From Nymphalis io (taxonomy: Eukaryota; Arthropoda; Insecta; Lepidoptera; Nymphalidae), in the NCBI RefSeq assembly GCF_905147045.1, contig NC_065904.1:1426001-1490000 (forward strand): DNA of 64,000 nucleotides, given 5' to 3'. Positions within the stretch are counted from its first letter, which is position 1; the number at the start of each line of letters is the position of its first letter. This document shows positions 24,476 to 35,850 of this stretch, in pieces. Under the pieces are notes generated by a model. That model made no database searches. It was not told where the DNA came from and saw only the letters and a list, made by a program, of their open reading frames with translations. Made by a program: the position numbers and the translations under genes.

Positions 24476-25491
24476 ACGAGTTCCCCCCTAAATTTGGGAG
24501 TAAAAATTGTTTGTTGGTTTGCAAAGTAAGTTGCTGTATAAAATATTCCGGGTGTATTATTTCGACTATTTCGTTCAAAATTGTCATAAATTTATTTATA
24601 TTAGGTACAAAATATTTACGTAAAAAATAAAACACATTTTTTGTAATTTCTTTATTTGGCATTCTCCATTTACTCCGCAGAGAAAATTAAACTTTCCAAT
24701 ATAGTTACGAATTCCAGATATTCAACGAATAATTTCGAAACATAAATTAATTTACAATAAAATAGTAACAAATTCAACAATTTGCTCGTATTGTTATTAG
24801 ATATAAACATATGTATGTATATAAGCGAAATTGAACGATACAAAATGAATGCCAAACTAGAGGGTTCGAATTGTATTAAGGGAAAAAGGGGGAAAATGAC
24901 GCCGATAAGTCTGTTAGATGAAATTTGCTTTCTTGACGGCATGCGTAAGCATCGAGGCTCAGTGTGATAGATGTTTTACATGTTCGCTTGAATACACATT
25001 GTTTAATTAAAAACATAGTCTTTATATACGTATATAAACATATTATATACTATATGATATAGCGAATATAATAAAATTATTTGTTATAAATAACAGTGAA
25101 TAAGTCCATAATTTACATATAATTGCAATACTGATACATAAAACTGTATAATAATAAAATTGTTATTAATATTTCAAAACTTTGAATTGTTTTCGAGATT
25201 ACTTATTTTGATAAGTATCCTAATATAATTTTATAATATAAAGAAAAAAATATCACATTATGACGTACCACTGAAATTCGACCTTGAAACCTTTCGTTCA
25301 CTCGTCTCGTCGGATTGTTTGTTTACGCTCGAAGTAATCGATGGACCTTAATATGAAGAATGATGAAGAAATATGTTCCATATAATACTGCCGTAAGCAT
25401 AATTACATATACTTATTATAAAAAATCAAGGCAGCGCGATTTAGAAAGACAAAAAAACGTGAACTAAGATATATCATCTAGTTAAATTATA
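24476..25491. other. No gene seen; one TCAAGGTCG site
   Basis: AT-rich. The end of the J2 relic may reach about 24630. The second of four TCAAGGTCR sites lies at 25279-25287 (minus). Confidence 0.5.
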
Positions 25492-25603
25492 AATGCTTAG
25501 CGAGTCATTACTCAAACAATGCTGTGTCTTCTTCTTTGGAATGTCAAATCAATAATGACAGCAAGGGTGAACTCAGTGTTTAACTAAGCAGCCGCTAAGC
25601 AAC
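25492..25603. mobile_element. Putative MITE, copy 1 (112 bp)
   Basis: Bounded by inverted ends: TGCTTAGCG at 25494-25502 and CGCTAAGCA at 25593-25601. Its interior (ACAATGCTGTGTCTTCTTCT, GTTTAACTAAGCAGCCGC) is shared with 57849-57960, which has the same length. It has no coding capacity. The target duplication is not clear, so the superfamily cannot be named. Confidence 0.6.
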
Positions 25604-26401
25604 GGGTATAAGTAAGGAAGTATATGTTGAGATGAATATTAACTATTCTGTAACTAGATGCGGCAAGCGAGCGTAGTAAATCAAATGTTAAGTTCAATGT
25701 TAACTCAACTGTCTGCGTTGATTGCTAACTTGATGTATTTGAACGTACATAAGGCTAATAAGACTACACTTGTCATTGTCATTTTTCAAGTATCACGACC
25801 GTCATTTTTTTTTTTAAATAGTATATTATTATTTCTATATTCTATCAGCTCATGCATACCTAAAGCATCTTGTAGACATTGTTTGTATGTACTTATAATG
25901 AAGTATTTGAAATAGTAAACTGTTATTTTTAATTTTTTATCAGACACGCGCCACTGATTTTTTGTTTGCTTAACAGCGAAACGTGCGTTGTAAATGAGCC
26001 ACATGCATGCAATCAACCCAAGCAACGTGGTTGAATATGCTCAAAAACTTCTACCCAAGAATAGACTCCAGTGAGAAAATTCAGGCTCTTTAATTTTTTT
26101 TTTATTTTTTTTTTCATTACAAAAAAAAACAAAAGAAAAATAACTGAATTCATTATTTTCAACTTAGATAGTGAAGTCGTTTAACTGATTCGTCGACGAA
26201 CGACTACTAATGGCGAAAGTTTACGATGAGATGAATCATTTTTATGGACACTCGAAAACGTGTCCGTATATTAAGTCCGAAAATTCCTTGAAAGTCCATA
26301 ATAGAGTGCGGACTATTAAACGGCAATGAACTTCTTTACACCAACTTCGAGTATGATAGCTCTATCGTAAGTGCTCGCTTAATGAATTGCTTATTTGAAA
26401 C
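25604..26401. other. No gene seen
   Basis: AT-rich with long T runs (25807-25816 and 26094-26115). ORFs at 25658-25915 (plus) and 25786-26025 (minus) overlap on opposite strands and show no motif. Confidence 0.5.
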
Positions 26402-26822
26402 TAGTTTCTGCCCACGGCTTCGCCTACGTGTGGGAAAGAGCACATGTGTTACGTACTCCATGTCCTTTTCTCTATCCCTACTAGTCTCTTCAGTGCGGAT
26501 TTCTTACAAACAACGAAAAAGTTGTGAAGTTTTATTATCTTCAAGTTTGTATTGAACATTATTAGCTGTACAATCGAAAATATAGTCGAGCTACAACTCC
26601 TCAAGGTCCCAAGCTTTGAGTTTTCATCAGAGTGCAAACCTAAGCGACATATTTTAAAAATTGTTACTATACCACCTTTTGCAAATCAAAGGTCTTTTTT
26701 ATCACATCTAACTGGACTATTAATACACGTTGTATGCAAAGTTACCTGATCGGTTGAGTTATTAAGACGTTATAGCGTAACAAACAAATAAATACACTTT
26801 TGCATTTATAATGTTAGTAAAT
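26402..26822 (+). repeat. GCCCGCGGCTTC-family repeat, long copy
   Basis: Starts TTCTGCCCACGGCTTCGCCT, contains the characteristic TGTTACGTACTCCATGT, and ends with AGCGTAACAAACAAATAAAT and TTTGCATTTATAATGTTAGT, the usual end of this lepidopteran repeat. Probably a non-autonomous or truncated element; class uncertain. Confidence 0.6.
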
Positions 26823-27320
26823 ATATTTTCTAGTTGTTTAAATTTTTGTAATAGTTAGTAGATTACATGATTAATACGTCAAGCAGTTACTTTGTAAATA
26901 AAAACGAAATTGTGATATTTGTCATTTATTAGTGCATTTTTTATGCCACCAACTCTGCCACCATACCACTATAACAGAGAGGCATGTATTTATTATATGT
27001 AACAAACTTGTAGCACGTAAAGCCAAAAAGTTGGAACGACGGCAAGCTATGTATGTATGTACATCTGTGCCTGTATATCTCCTAAACTATATGTCACAAT
27101 TTTACAAAGCATTAGAAGCGTCTTGATTATGCATTATGACGTCAGAATAAAGTCTCAGCAGCCTCTACATGAAATAAGGTCCTTTATTTTTATTTTTTTA
27201 ATGAAACTTTTTCGTATCAAATAAAAGAGCTTAATCAAAACATTTCCAGGATAAATATTTTATTAGCACACGCCCGCTGGTTTTTATAATAATATATTCT
27301 CTCGTTTGAATTATATTTAA

Positions 27321-27540
27321 AAACTAGCGTTCGCCCGCGGCTTCATCCGCATGTAAGGTAAGGGTGAGAGATGTTTGCGTTAGGAGAGATTGTTATAAAA
27401 AAGTAGCCTATGTACTCCATCGGGGTTCAAGCATGATTCATAACAATTTTCATCAAAATTGGTGCAATGTTCTAGCTGTGAAAGCGTAACAGACTTTCTT
27501 TTTTTGGCATTTATGATTATAGTTTGAATAAAAGTCAATA
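27321..27540 (+). repeat. GCCCGCGGCTTC-family repeat
   Basis: AACTAGCGTTCGCCCGCGGC, GTAGCCTATGTACTCCATCG, TTTCATCAAAATTGGTGCAA and GTGAAAGCGTAACAGAC appear in family order. Confidence 0.62.
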
Positions 27541-27711
27541 AAACATAATATTAGCTTTGCGTGAACAAGCAGGCTGTTATTTAATTTTCTATTTCTTTAT
27601 ACGTTTCATTTCATTTTTCAATTTATTATTCATTTTGTTCCATTATTGACGTTAATATTAAATAATTTTCATTTAAATAATAGACTGCAGGCCTTTTTAC
27701 GAGTGGAAGAT

Positions 27712-27860
27712 GAGAGTGGCTCATTGGTTTGAACGCGTGAAGTTTTAACAAAGGTACCGAGTTCAAATGTGATACTTTGAAGGTTTATCACCTTCAACAG
27801 AAACTTAGTCAGACGTAATTCTGCAACATATATATATCATCAGTAAGTCAGTAACAGCCT
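27712..27860 (+). repeat. Diverged SINE A-like copy
   Basis: A-box-like GAGTGGCTCATTGGTTTGAA, B-box-like CCGAGTTCAAATGTG and AATTCTGCAACATA keep family order. A separate minus-strand scrap (CAGTAACAGCCTGTTAATAT) follows at about 27848. Confidence 0.5.
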
Positions 27861-28379
27861 GTTAATATCTTCACCCACGTGGGTACTTCACCCACGTTTA
27901 CAGAGGTGAATACAATGTCGTGTACGCCATAACATAGCCGTTCACTTGTTTTACGAGATACGAGTGTATTACTCATGTACCATTTTACATTTCCGTCACA
28001 TTGTCTATGTAGTTTCTGTTGGGTGTAAAATATCACAAAATATTGTGTGTGTCACCATGAAATAACATAATGAAAGAAAGATTTGAAAATAATAAAATAC
28101 CTAAGCCTAGTGATGTTTTAATCAAAAATATGGCTAAATAAAAACGCACATCAAATTCAATAAAGCTGAAATAAAGGTATTGTTAGTTGGAAAAACAGTG
28201 TCATCTAGTTTTAGACATTCTCGGTGATATTGAAAACAGATAGTACGTGTCATTGGGCATGTTTCCAAATATTTCTCTCGTTTATCTGGAGCGGAGATTC
28301 GACGTAATAAAATTTCGCGTAAACATTTTTTTAGCCAGACAATGTTTTTTTTTACTCATAATTTATATTATAGTTAGCC
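27861..28379. other. No gene seen
   Basis: Includes a GTACTTCACCCACG-type duplication near 27880-27897 and a 62-codon minus ORF without motif. Confidence 0.5.
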
Positions 28380-28390
28380 ATTTTATTAAA

Positions 28391-28696
28391 CCGAGATGGC
28401 CCAGTGGTAAGAGCGCGTCAATCTTAACCGATGATCTTGGTTTCAAACCGGCACAAGCACCACTGAATTTTCATGTGCTTAATTTGTGATTGTAATTTAT
28501 CTCGGGCTTTACGGTGAAGGGAAACATTGTGAGGAAACCTGTATGTTTCTAATTTCACTGAAATTCTGCCACATGTGTATTCCGCCAACCCGCACCGGAG
28601 CAACGTGGTGGAATAAGCTCCAAACCTTCTCCTCAAAAAGGGAGAGGAGGCCTTTAGCCCAGCAGTGGGACATTCACCGGCTGTTACGGATTACGG
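28391..28696 (+). repeat. SINE A copy, full length, with 11-bp target duplication
   Basis: Complete element: CCGAGATGGCCCAGTGGTAA head, CTTAACCGATGATC, B-box region, the GGTGAAGGGAAACATTGTGA body, GGCCTTTAGCCCAGCAGTGG and the end TGTTACGGATTACGG. Flanked by ATTTTATTAAA at 28380-28390 and 28697-28707. Best reference copy of the family together with 42857-43161. Confidence 0.93.
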
Positions 28697-28710
28697 ATTT
28701 TATTAAAGTT

Positions 28711-28940
28711 ACTTGGTGGTAGTGCTTTGTTGTAGGTACCACTCACATATCAAATATTAATAACTAATAATAATAACTGCATGTACAAATGACATAACAT
28801 CTTAGTTCTCGAAGTTGGTGGCCCATTGGCGATGTAAGGTATCGTTAATATTTCTTACTTTGTCAATGTCTATGGACGGTAGTGAACACTTACCAACAGG
28901 TAGTTCATTTGTACGTCCACCTACCAATTTTATAAAAAAA
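28711..28940 (+). repeat. SINE B copy, internally shortened
   Basis: Starts four bases after the SINE A target repeat with ACTTGGTGGTAGTGCTTTG, loses part of the middle, and ends with GAACACTTACCAACAGGTAG and a run of seven A. Confidence 0.78.
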
Positions 28941-29126
28941 CAAAACTAGTGACATTATAATTGCGCGGAATATTGTCATTCGACACCATTTTAGTAAAAT
29001 TGTAATTTTACTGAAGAAATATAGTTTATTTATAAATAGCCCTGATAGTCCAAGAACTGATCAGGAGCCAAATACGCAGACTGGTGTATAATATAGTAGA
29101 ACAGTTACGTGGTATTTGTATTATGT

Positions 29127-29383
29127 CACTTGGTGGTAGGGCTTTTTCACTCACACAAACTCGTCTGGGTTATTACCATTCTTAAACATTTAGTCTACTG
29201 CTAAACTTCTAATTAGTATTGTTGTGTTCCAGTTTAGAGGGTGAGTGAGCTAGTGGCGCATTAGCGATAAATAAAATAATAATAAATAATTATTTCAGCA
29301 CTCACTATGGATGGTGGTGGCCAGTTATCATCAGGTGACCTGCAAGTATACTTACCTATCCACCCATTATATACGAGAATATC
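29127..29383 (+). repeat. SINE B copy, diverged
   Basis: CTTGGTGGTAGGGCTTTTTC at the 5' end, ATTGTTGTGTTCCAGTTTAG in the middle, GGCCAGTTATCATCAGGTGA near the 3' end. Confidence 0.75.
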
Positions 29384-29811
29384 TGCCTGTCATATAAATT
29401 CACAGCCCAACTACTAAACTTAAAACTATGAACATTTTGATACGGGTTACTTTTACACACTAAATTAGCACTAAGAAAGGATTTTGAAAATTTTACTACT
29501 AAGGTAGTGTTGTTGTTGTTGTTAACCAATAAATTTGATGAATGTTTGTGTTTTAAAATCCTTCATTGTTGAAGAATTAGCGATTCTGAATTATGACACG
29601 AGCAAAGCGGCGCGTAAAGCGCTAGTTATAAATAAAATAACATATTATATTTAATATAATGGTGATATAAAACAAATCAAGTTATACTCGAATATCAGCT
29701 GTAATATTGTAAGGTTATTGTCCGAGCCTCGAGAAGTAATTACTGAAACCAATATAGTACGAGAAGCATTTATTGTTTTATCTAGTTACATGAGAAAACT
29801 GATAAGAAACA

Positions 29812-30000
29812 TTATTGGTGTAGTGGTTGAACTATAAGACCGCAGATCATTAGGGCTAAATGGTAATTTTTCTGTATAAGGCAATTCAGTAGCCCAGTAG
29901 CTTTGAACTTGTATTTGGAAAGCACGTGAAGCCGTTGATTCTGCATGGTGGTGGTGGTGTAGGATTTCATTGTTTTTCTGACTTACGCAATGGAGAGTAC
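29812..30000 (+). repeat. SINE E copy, diverged
   Basis: ATTGGTGTAGTGGTTGAACT and AAGACCGCAGATCATTAGGG match the tRNA-like head; GGAAAGCACGTGAAGCCGTT matches the body. The 3' part is lost. Confidence 0.62.
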
Positions 30001-30078
30001 ATCAAACAATACGTGTCAATGGACTCATAACAGTTTGATAGATTGTCAACTATAGTAACCGTGGAAGTTATTTAAGAG

Positions 30079-30421
30079 TTTTTTTTTTATATTCGCCGGG
30101 AGGGCAAATGACTCTATTCCACCTGATGGTAAGTGGTAGTATAGTCTAAACGCGACGACGGCCAGTACAGACGCGAAAAACGTTCTGCACTAGCCGCCTT
30201 CGCCTTGCCGGCCCGCAAGATGCCTCTTCACGCCTCGTTTGAAGGAACCCGGGTTGTAAGAGGAGGGGAACACGTGAGCTGGTAAGGAATTCCATTTTTT
30301 GGAAGTGCGACAAAGAAAGGAGTTGCCAAATTTCTTTGTTCGCGATGGAATTGATGTCACAGTTAGGCAGTGACATCGAGAACCAGCTCGCGTGGACTTA
30401 AGAAGGAAGGGGGAAGCAGGA
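30079..30421 (-). mobile_element. 5'-truncated J1 LINE copy (3' end)
   Basis: Minus-strand match to J1 from about base 2932 to its poly(A), which appears here as a T run at 30079-30089. It includes the last part of the ORF (WNSLPAHVFPSSYNPG equivalent) and the 3' stem-loop. Shows that J1-type elements have been mobile at this locus. Confidence 0.92.
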
Positions 30422-30460
30422 AGCAGAAGATTATTTCATCATCACTTTTCATTTAAATAT

Positions 30461-30770
30461 TTTTTTTTATTTTTATTGAGTAGGAAGACGGACGAGTTTA
30501 TGGGCCACCTGATGGTAGGTGGCGACCAGCGCCCATAGACATTGGCATTAGTAGAAGTGATAACCATCGCTTACATCACCAATGAACCACCAACCTTGGG
30601 AACTAAGATGTTATGTTCCTTGTGCCTGCAATTACACTGGCTCACTCACCTTTCAAACCGGAACACAACAATACCAAGTACTATTGTTTTGTGGTAGAAT
30701 ATCTGATGAGTGGGTGGTAGGTACCACTAAGTAACGGTAGATATTAGAGTGGTGGTACTCTACCACCACT
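30461..30770 (-). repeat. SINE B copy, full length
   Basis: Runs from the T-rich 3' end (ATGGGCCACCTGATGGTAGG, plus strand) to the 5' end, where the family's start is rearranged into AGTGGTGG/CCACCACT inverted repeats around 30750-30772. Confidence 0.82.
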
Positions 30771-31169
30771 AAAGTATTCGTAATATAATAGTTATATTAT
30801 GTGTTTTAGTAATATTCAGGTGAACGTTCAAATTATCATTAAATTCATTTAGTATATTCAACAAATGTACTAAAAGTTTCTCATTTACTTATACTAATAC
30901 TCATTGTATTAAATAAATATACACTACAAATACGATTCATTAATTGTAATGGTAATGAGTTAGTACGAAGCGACGATTATTTAGTTAAGTTATTAAGTTA
31001 CTTCAATTGGAGATTGTTTTTTTATTATTGCAACCACGTTCTTTTTTGGTTGTTCTCAGTAAAATCTGCACGCCAAAATGTTAGTAACTTTGCATTTAAT
31101 TCATTCATGTGGCATTATTCTCATGATGGTCAGAAGAACTTGAACGATTTCGGAAAGCTTTTGTTTTAT

Positions 31170-31362
31170 GAAATAGGTAGACATTGGCGCTGTATGAAGA
31201 ATGCTGTATCTCCAACGTTCCTTACATTGTCCTTGCACCAGAAACCATGGGAACTAAAACGTTATGTAATGGTTCACTCACCCTTCAAGCTAGAACGTAA
31301 AAATACTAAGTATAGCCGTTTCGTGGTACAATATCTGATGAGTGGGTGGTACGACCAAGCAA
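31170..31362 (-). repeat. SINE B copy, diverged
   Basis: AGACATTGGCGCTGTA, GGGAACTAAAACGTTATG, TTCACTCACCCTTCAAGC and ATATCTGATGAGTGGGTGGT in minus-strand family order. A 131-codon plus ORF over this region (31014-31409) is a by-product of the repeat. Confidence 0.75.
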
Positions 31363-32055
31363 AAGTTTCGTATCAATATTTAATGTTACCAGCTATTAAA
31401 AGCCTTTGATAAAATAATATGTCTTAATATATATATATATAATTTATAAATCAATATATTCTATTTATATAATACTCGCTCCTCCCACGCCTCAACAATA
31501 ATTTTATCGAGCTCAACACCAGTCAGTATTGATTGTCGAGCGAACCCTTTTCAGCCGATGTCAATTTTATGTGACAGTATTATGTATTGTTTTATTTATT
31601 TATTTTTTATTCGACATATATTTAAATTTATTTACATTGAATAGAAACCAAAGAATATACAAACTTGTATTATATATTAGGTAGATAAGAAGAAAAATGT
31701 ATTTTGAGAAGAATTTGAATGGAATCCGTTCTTAGTGAAGGAGGAATGGAAGGAGTAACTGTGACAAATTTCAAGTCAATCGGACGGATAGATAAGATCT
31801 CGTGATAAGTGGCATTTCGCTTATAAATAGATCTTGTACTCTTTAATATGCTTTGTCTATGGTTAATTTGGAAATAAAATATTTTTTCACGTTCTTACTA
31901 AACTTACACAACGTCTGTATAGTAGGCGACTGCACCAATTTCTCTCATTACATCATCAATAAGTTGATTCTAAAGACAAAAACAAAAACAATAGGAATAA
32001 AACAGTCATTAGTACGACGGTTTACGCGAAGTCAGTGTTGTTGCAGCTTCTTTTT
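31363..32055. other. No gene seen
   Basis: AT-rich; alternating TA at 31422-31442. Confidence 0.5.
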
Positions 32056-32275
32056 ATACTAGCTGTGCCCGCGGCTTCCTCTGTCTGTATTCGTGAAATT
32101 CAGTTAGAACCTGGGAGATTTATTATTATTAAAATAAAATATATTCTGTCCTAACTCCGGATAAAGAAGATTTTTAATGGTAAAACAATTATTCAAATCG
32201 GCTCAATAGTTTCAGAGTGTATGAATTACAAACGAATATTATATCTTTTAAATGTATCAGTGTATATATAGCAAT
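32056..32275 (+). repeat. GCCCGCGGCTTC-family repeat
   Basis: ATACTAGCTGTGCCCGCGGC start, then ATTCAAATCGGCTCAATAGT and an end in ACAAACGAATATTATATC. Confidence 0.58.
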
Positions 32276-33075
32276 ATACATAATTAACATTAGGCTAGCA
32301 ATCAACGTGGACAGTTGAGCTAAATTTAACATTTGATTTAGTACGCTCGACTTGCCGTTGTAACTGAATGTAGTTAGAGAATATTTACTTCCATTTCAAT
32401 TAATATTCATATGAGAGTTTAATTCAACTGTGATAAGACTGAATTTATTTAACCATCCGTTTTAAATTCACACGGATAAAGCAAGGATTTTTAATTACGT
32501 GATTTTTTTTTTTTAAATAATTTCATGTTATAAATATTCGCCTCTACTGACGACTATCGATTTGAATTTAAGTGTGAAAATCTATATTTATCTACTTTTA
32601 AAATTAATATTAATAATTAATGAATTAAAAAAAAACAATAAATAACCGGTAAATGTGAGAATTGGTTATTAATAAGTTAAAGGTACTTAATATAAATATA
32701 TATAGTGTTGACTTTTGTTTACACATTTTGAATATTTACAAATCTTGTACAGTAAGATTTTGCAACGTTCGCTTCTAAAGTTTCTGGACTTAAAAAATGA
32801 CTCCTCTCTCTCCGTCCACGTTGGAATAACATACTACATAACATAAAAAATTGTTTTTATGAAATTTCATATCACATACAAAAATACCTTCATAGCTTGG
32901 TTATTTTTATTACTTGCTTATGACTCCTTAATCATAAACATAGTATTTTAATATAACATTATATATGATTTATTAATATTTTGATTAAAATTTAATATAA
33001 CAAACAGTTAAAGGAAATAATTCCGAAACTTAGAGTGTGTTTCTATCTTATTACATTCAACGGTAGATAAATCAT
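32276..33075. other. No gene seen
   Basis: AT-rich DNA with no repeat or coding signal that I recognise. Confidence 0.5.
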
Positions 33076-33340
33076 AATAAAAATAATAATATCCTAAGAC
33101 ATAATTAACACACGGCCATCTGATTCCAAACTAAGCAGAGCTTGAACTATAGAAACTAGACAACTGATATACTACATATACTACTTCTCTTTTGTAAATA
33201 CATACTTATTAGATAATTACACCCAGAGTCAGGACAAACAGACATCTTCATGCACACAAATGTCTGTCCTGAGTGGGAATCGAATCGACAAACTTCGGCA
33301 TGAAAGGCAAGTATCTACCAACCACGCCAACCGGCCCGTC
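33076..33340 (-). repeat. SINE C copy, full length
   Basis: Tail AATAAAAATAATAATATCCT at the left, then the CACACGGCCATCTGATTCCA block, and the head at 33270-33340 including the CTTTCATGCCGAAG anticodon arm on the minus strand. Confidence 0.87.
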
Positions 33341-33864
33341 AATTTGTAACAGAAAATATTCGTAACGTAAATCCAATTCGAAATAACCAATTTCTCATTC
33401 AAAGCTCGCGTCAGACCACCGACTAAATTAACTTACACGCACGCTAGAACCGCAACCGAATTCTCGTATGGATGTCACCACTATCGAAAATTAAAAAAAA
33501 AAAAAAGCTCGCGCTACTAAAATCCGCAACCCGCAAAATAACCTGACGTCATACGTAACGGAAATTAAATCCCTTATGCTTCAAAAGCAACTTAACTCAA
33601 ACGTTGTATAAATATAATGTTGCACTCACATTCACAAAAAATGAAGTGTAACTTTGATTGAATAAATTCAATGACAGCGCACGTTGCATTGCTTCACGCA
33701 GAACTTACTATATTAAATGAGAAATTCCTGTATCTTACTGCGTCAGGAGAGTTTCACTCAAACGTAAAATATTACATTGAATCAAATTCGACCTTGAAAT
33801 TATAGTCTAATCACGGACAAAGAAATTTAACTTCGAGAAATTTTGTCACGTATAACTCTGTTTG
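33341..33864. other. No gene seen; mixed regulatory-like words
   Basis: Contains a perfect TGACGTCA at about 33543-33550, TATAAATA near 33607 and, about 24 bases on, CTCACATTC. A third TCAAGGTCG site is at 33789-33797 (minus). None is evidence for a gene without transcripts. Confidence 0.4.
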
Positions 33865-34230
33865 ATGTCTTCCTGACCGATTTCGGCAAGGTGGCCAATC
33901 TCAAAGGAGACTAGACAAATGCATACACTAAACAAATACATACAACAATACACACACTTGTGCATTATTATATGTGCTACATATATAATAATGGAAAAGT
34001 GTGTGCCATAAACATAGATGCACTCTCAGATTCCGATGGGATGGCAAATCCGATACGACCGGAGACTTCAGGCGCGGGACCAACGGATGTGCTTTCAGAA
34101 GCATGGGAGTGTAAGCATTTCCAACTTCCAGACTCCAGGTTGCTATAGAGATTTTTTTGACAGAAAAAACCAATAACTTATTTTGGCTCGACCTGGAATT
34201 TAAACCCAGGAACTCGGGATAATTCATCAT
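33865..34230 (-). repeat. SINE E copy, near full length
   Basis: Left end CTGACCGATTTCGGCAAGG is the 3' end of the family; GATGGGATGGCAAATCCGAT, CTTCCAGACTCCAGGTTGC and CCAATAACTTATTTTGGCTC follow. The head end (CCTGGAATTTAAACCCAGGA) is at 34190-34210. A short inverted piece of its own body is repeated just outside at about 34245-34272. Confidence 0.83.
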
Positions 34231-34564
34231 TATCATCATGATTGGATTGATTATTGGGTTTTTCTGTCAAAAAAAAAGAGTAAATAAATTCTAAGGAGAT
34301 CTCTCTATCCATCCTTGATGATAGAAATTATGACGTAAATACTGTTAATGCCATGAACAAGTAAAAGTTACTCAACTTGTAGTTATGTCTTCAGAGTTAA
34401 TAATATAATTATTCTTTGCAGAAAGGCTTACTAATAAAACTAATCACTTTTAATATAACACACCTATGGTATAAAAGGATATCCTTCAATAATAAATCTC
34501 GCTGATTATATTTCACCGGCTCTTATTAAATCTAAGTTCCGATACAATAAATAGGTGTATTTTC

Positions 34565-34775
34565 TAAACTGAATAAAGGTACGAAACGATTTGCTTCCTC
34601 GTTTCTGATACGCACAACAAGATCTGGAATAGCCTCCCCGTTTTCCCCACCACCTTCTAGTCTAGAGTGAATAGGCATCTTCTAGTCAAGCGTGCTCCAT
34701 CTTAGACTGTATCATCACTTTCCATCAGGTCTGATAGAAGTCAAGCGCTTGCTTATACATAAAAAAAAAAAAAAA
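34565..34775 (+). pseudogene. 3' end of another LINE (RT C-terminus and 3' UTR)
   Basis: The plus strand reads Phe-Leu-Val-Ser-Asp-Thr-His-Asn-Lys-Ile-Trp-Asn-Ser-Leu-Pro, then VFPTTF, an in-frame TAG, then SRVNRHLLVKRAPS and a stop at 34703-34705. TrpNSLP...PxxF is the usual end of Jockey/CR1-superfamily RTs. The 3' UTR contains TCACTTTCCATCAGGTCTGA and ends in poly(A) 34761-34775. Different from J1: sequence after the stop is unrelated apart from the CACTT(A/T)CCATCAGG word. Confidence 0.78.
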
Positions 34776-35437
34776 GGTTTTGACTTTGATTCACGACGTG
34801 GCACATCAATTTGACCTTGAAATTTTCCTCTGATCATATTCAAAGAACAGTCGAAAAACTCCCACCAAATGAAAACCGATGATTGTAATTTCAGTGAAAC
34901 GCTAAGGCAATTAATCTTGGGCAACTTTCAACAGCATCACGCAATCAAAAACGCTGAACGATCATTAATAAGACTTCCACTTGATAGTTTGATAAACGAA
35001 ACGTCTCAATCAGTTCGTAATGGAGTTTTAACAAGTAATTACAATGGATGAACTTAGAACATTTAAAAATCATGAAAGTTTTGTAACGAATTTCGTTCTG
35101 TGTACATGATTCGTGAGTCATTATTTTTTTAATGTGACATTACCGCGTTGTTTTTGTTAAGTCATTAAATATTATTGGATGTGCCTTTCACGAAATTTCT
35201 GATCTCTTTCTATTCGTGTATGATTGGCGTCATATAAAGATGAGTACTTAAATACTTTTGTATATGATATCTCATACATAGGCCAGACTTTACGACTGAC
35301 GACCTTGGCGGAAATTCAGTTAGGAGGACAATGCCATATTTGTTTGTGTGTGCGTTGATTTGTCCCTCTGGTAGATATGGATCCGCGTGATCTTTTGTAT
35401 GGAGATAGTACATAAACCGATGATTCTTTTTCTGGTC
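34776..35437. other. No gene seen; one TCAAGGTCA site
   Basis: The fourth TCAAGGTCR site is at 34812-34820 (minus), right after the LINE poly(A). ORFs at 34869-35051 (plus), 34715-34924 (minus) and 35210-35413 (minus) lack motifs. Confidence 0.5.
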
Positions 35438-35850
35438 TATTTACTTGGTCGCTTTGTGCGAGCCTGTCTGAGTAGATACCACCCACTCATCACATAGTTA
35501 ACCCCCAAACGGGTTTAACGGGCCAGTTGGTATGGTTGGTTGGTTGTGGTCGGCACAGACATTTGTTTGCATGAACATGTCTGTTTGTCCTGAGTCTGGG
35601 TGTATTTAGAAAAGAAAAATAGTATATGTAGTATATCAGTTATCTGGTTTCCATAGTACAAGCTCTGCTTAGCTTGGGATCAGATGGCCGTGTGTGAATA
35701 ATGTCCCAGGAATTTAATCAAACAGCAATATTCAGTATTGTTGTATTCCTGTTTGAAGGATGAGTCAGCCATTGTAACTATAGAGGTATGGAATATAGCA
35801 TCTTATAGTTATAAAGGTTAATGGCGCATTTACGATGTAATCGAAAAACC
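35438..35850 (+). repeat. SINE B copy split by a SINE C insertion
   Basis: Left part 35438-35517 (ATACCACCCACTCATCACAT), right part from about 35713 (AACAGCAATATTCAGTATTG, GAATATAGCATCTTATAG). The split falls in the CCAAACAGCAGTA section of the family, and CAAAC occurs on both sides of the insertion. Confidence 0.83.
35518..35712 (+). repeat. SINE C copy inserted in SINE B, head deleted
   Basis: ACGGGCCAGTTGGTATGGTT head, then a deletion of the anticodon arm and B box, then ACAGACATTTGTTTGCATGA, AGCTCTGCTTAGCTTGGGAT and ATGTCCCAGGAATTTAAT. Confidence 0.85.

Noticed and set aside
31014..31409. 131-codon ORF on the plus strand
   Set aside because: More than half lies over a reversed SINE B copy.
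33540..33640. Perfect TGACGTCA, TATAAATA and an initiator-like word in 100 bases
   Set aside because: TGACGTCA also occurs at about 4963 and 27136, close to chance expectation, and nothing transcribed is visible downstream.
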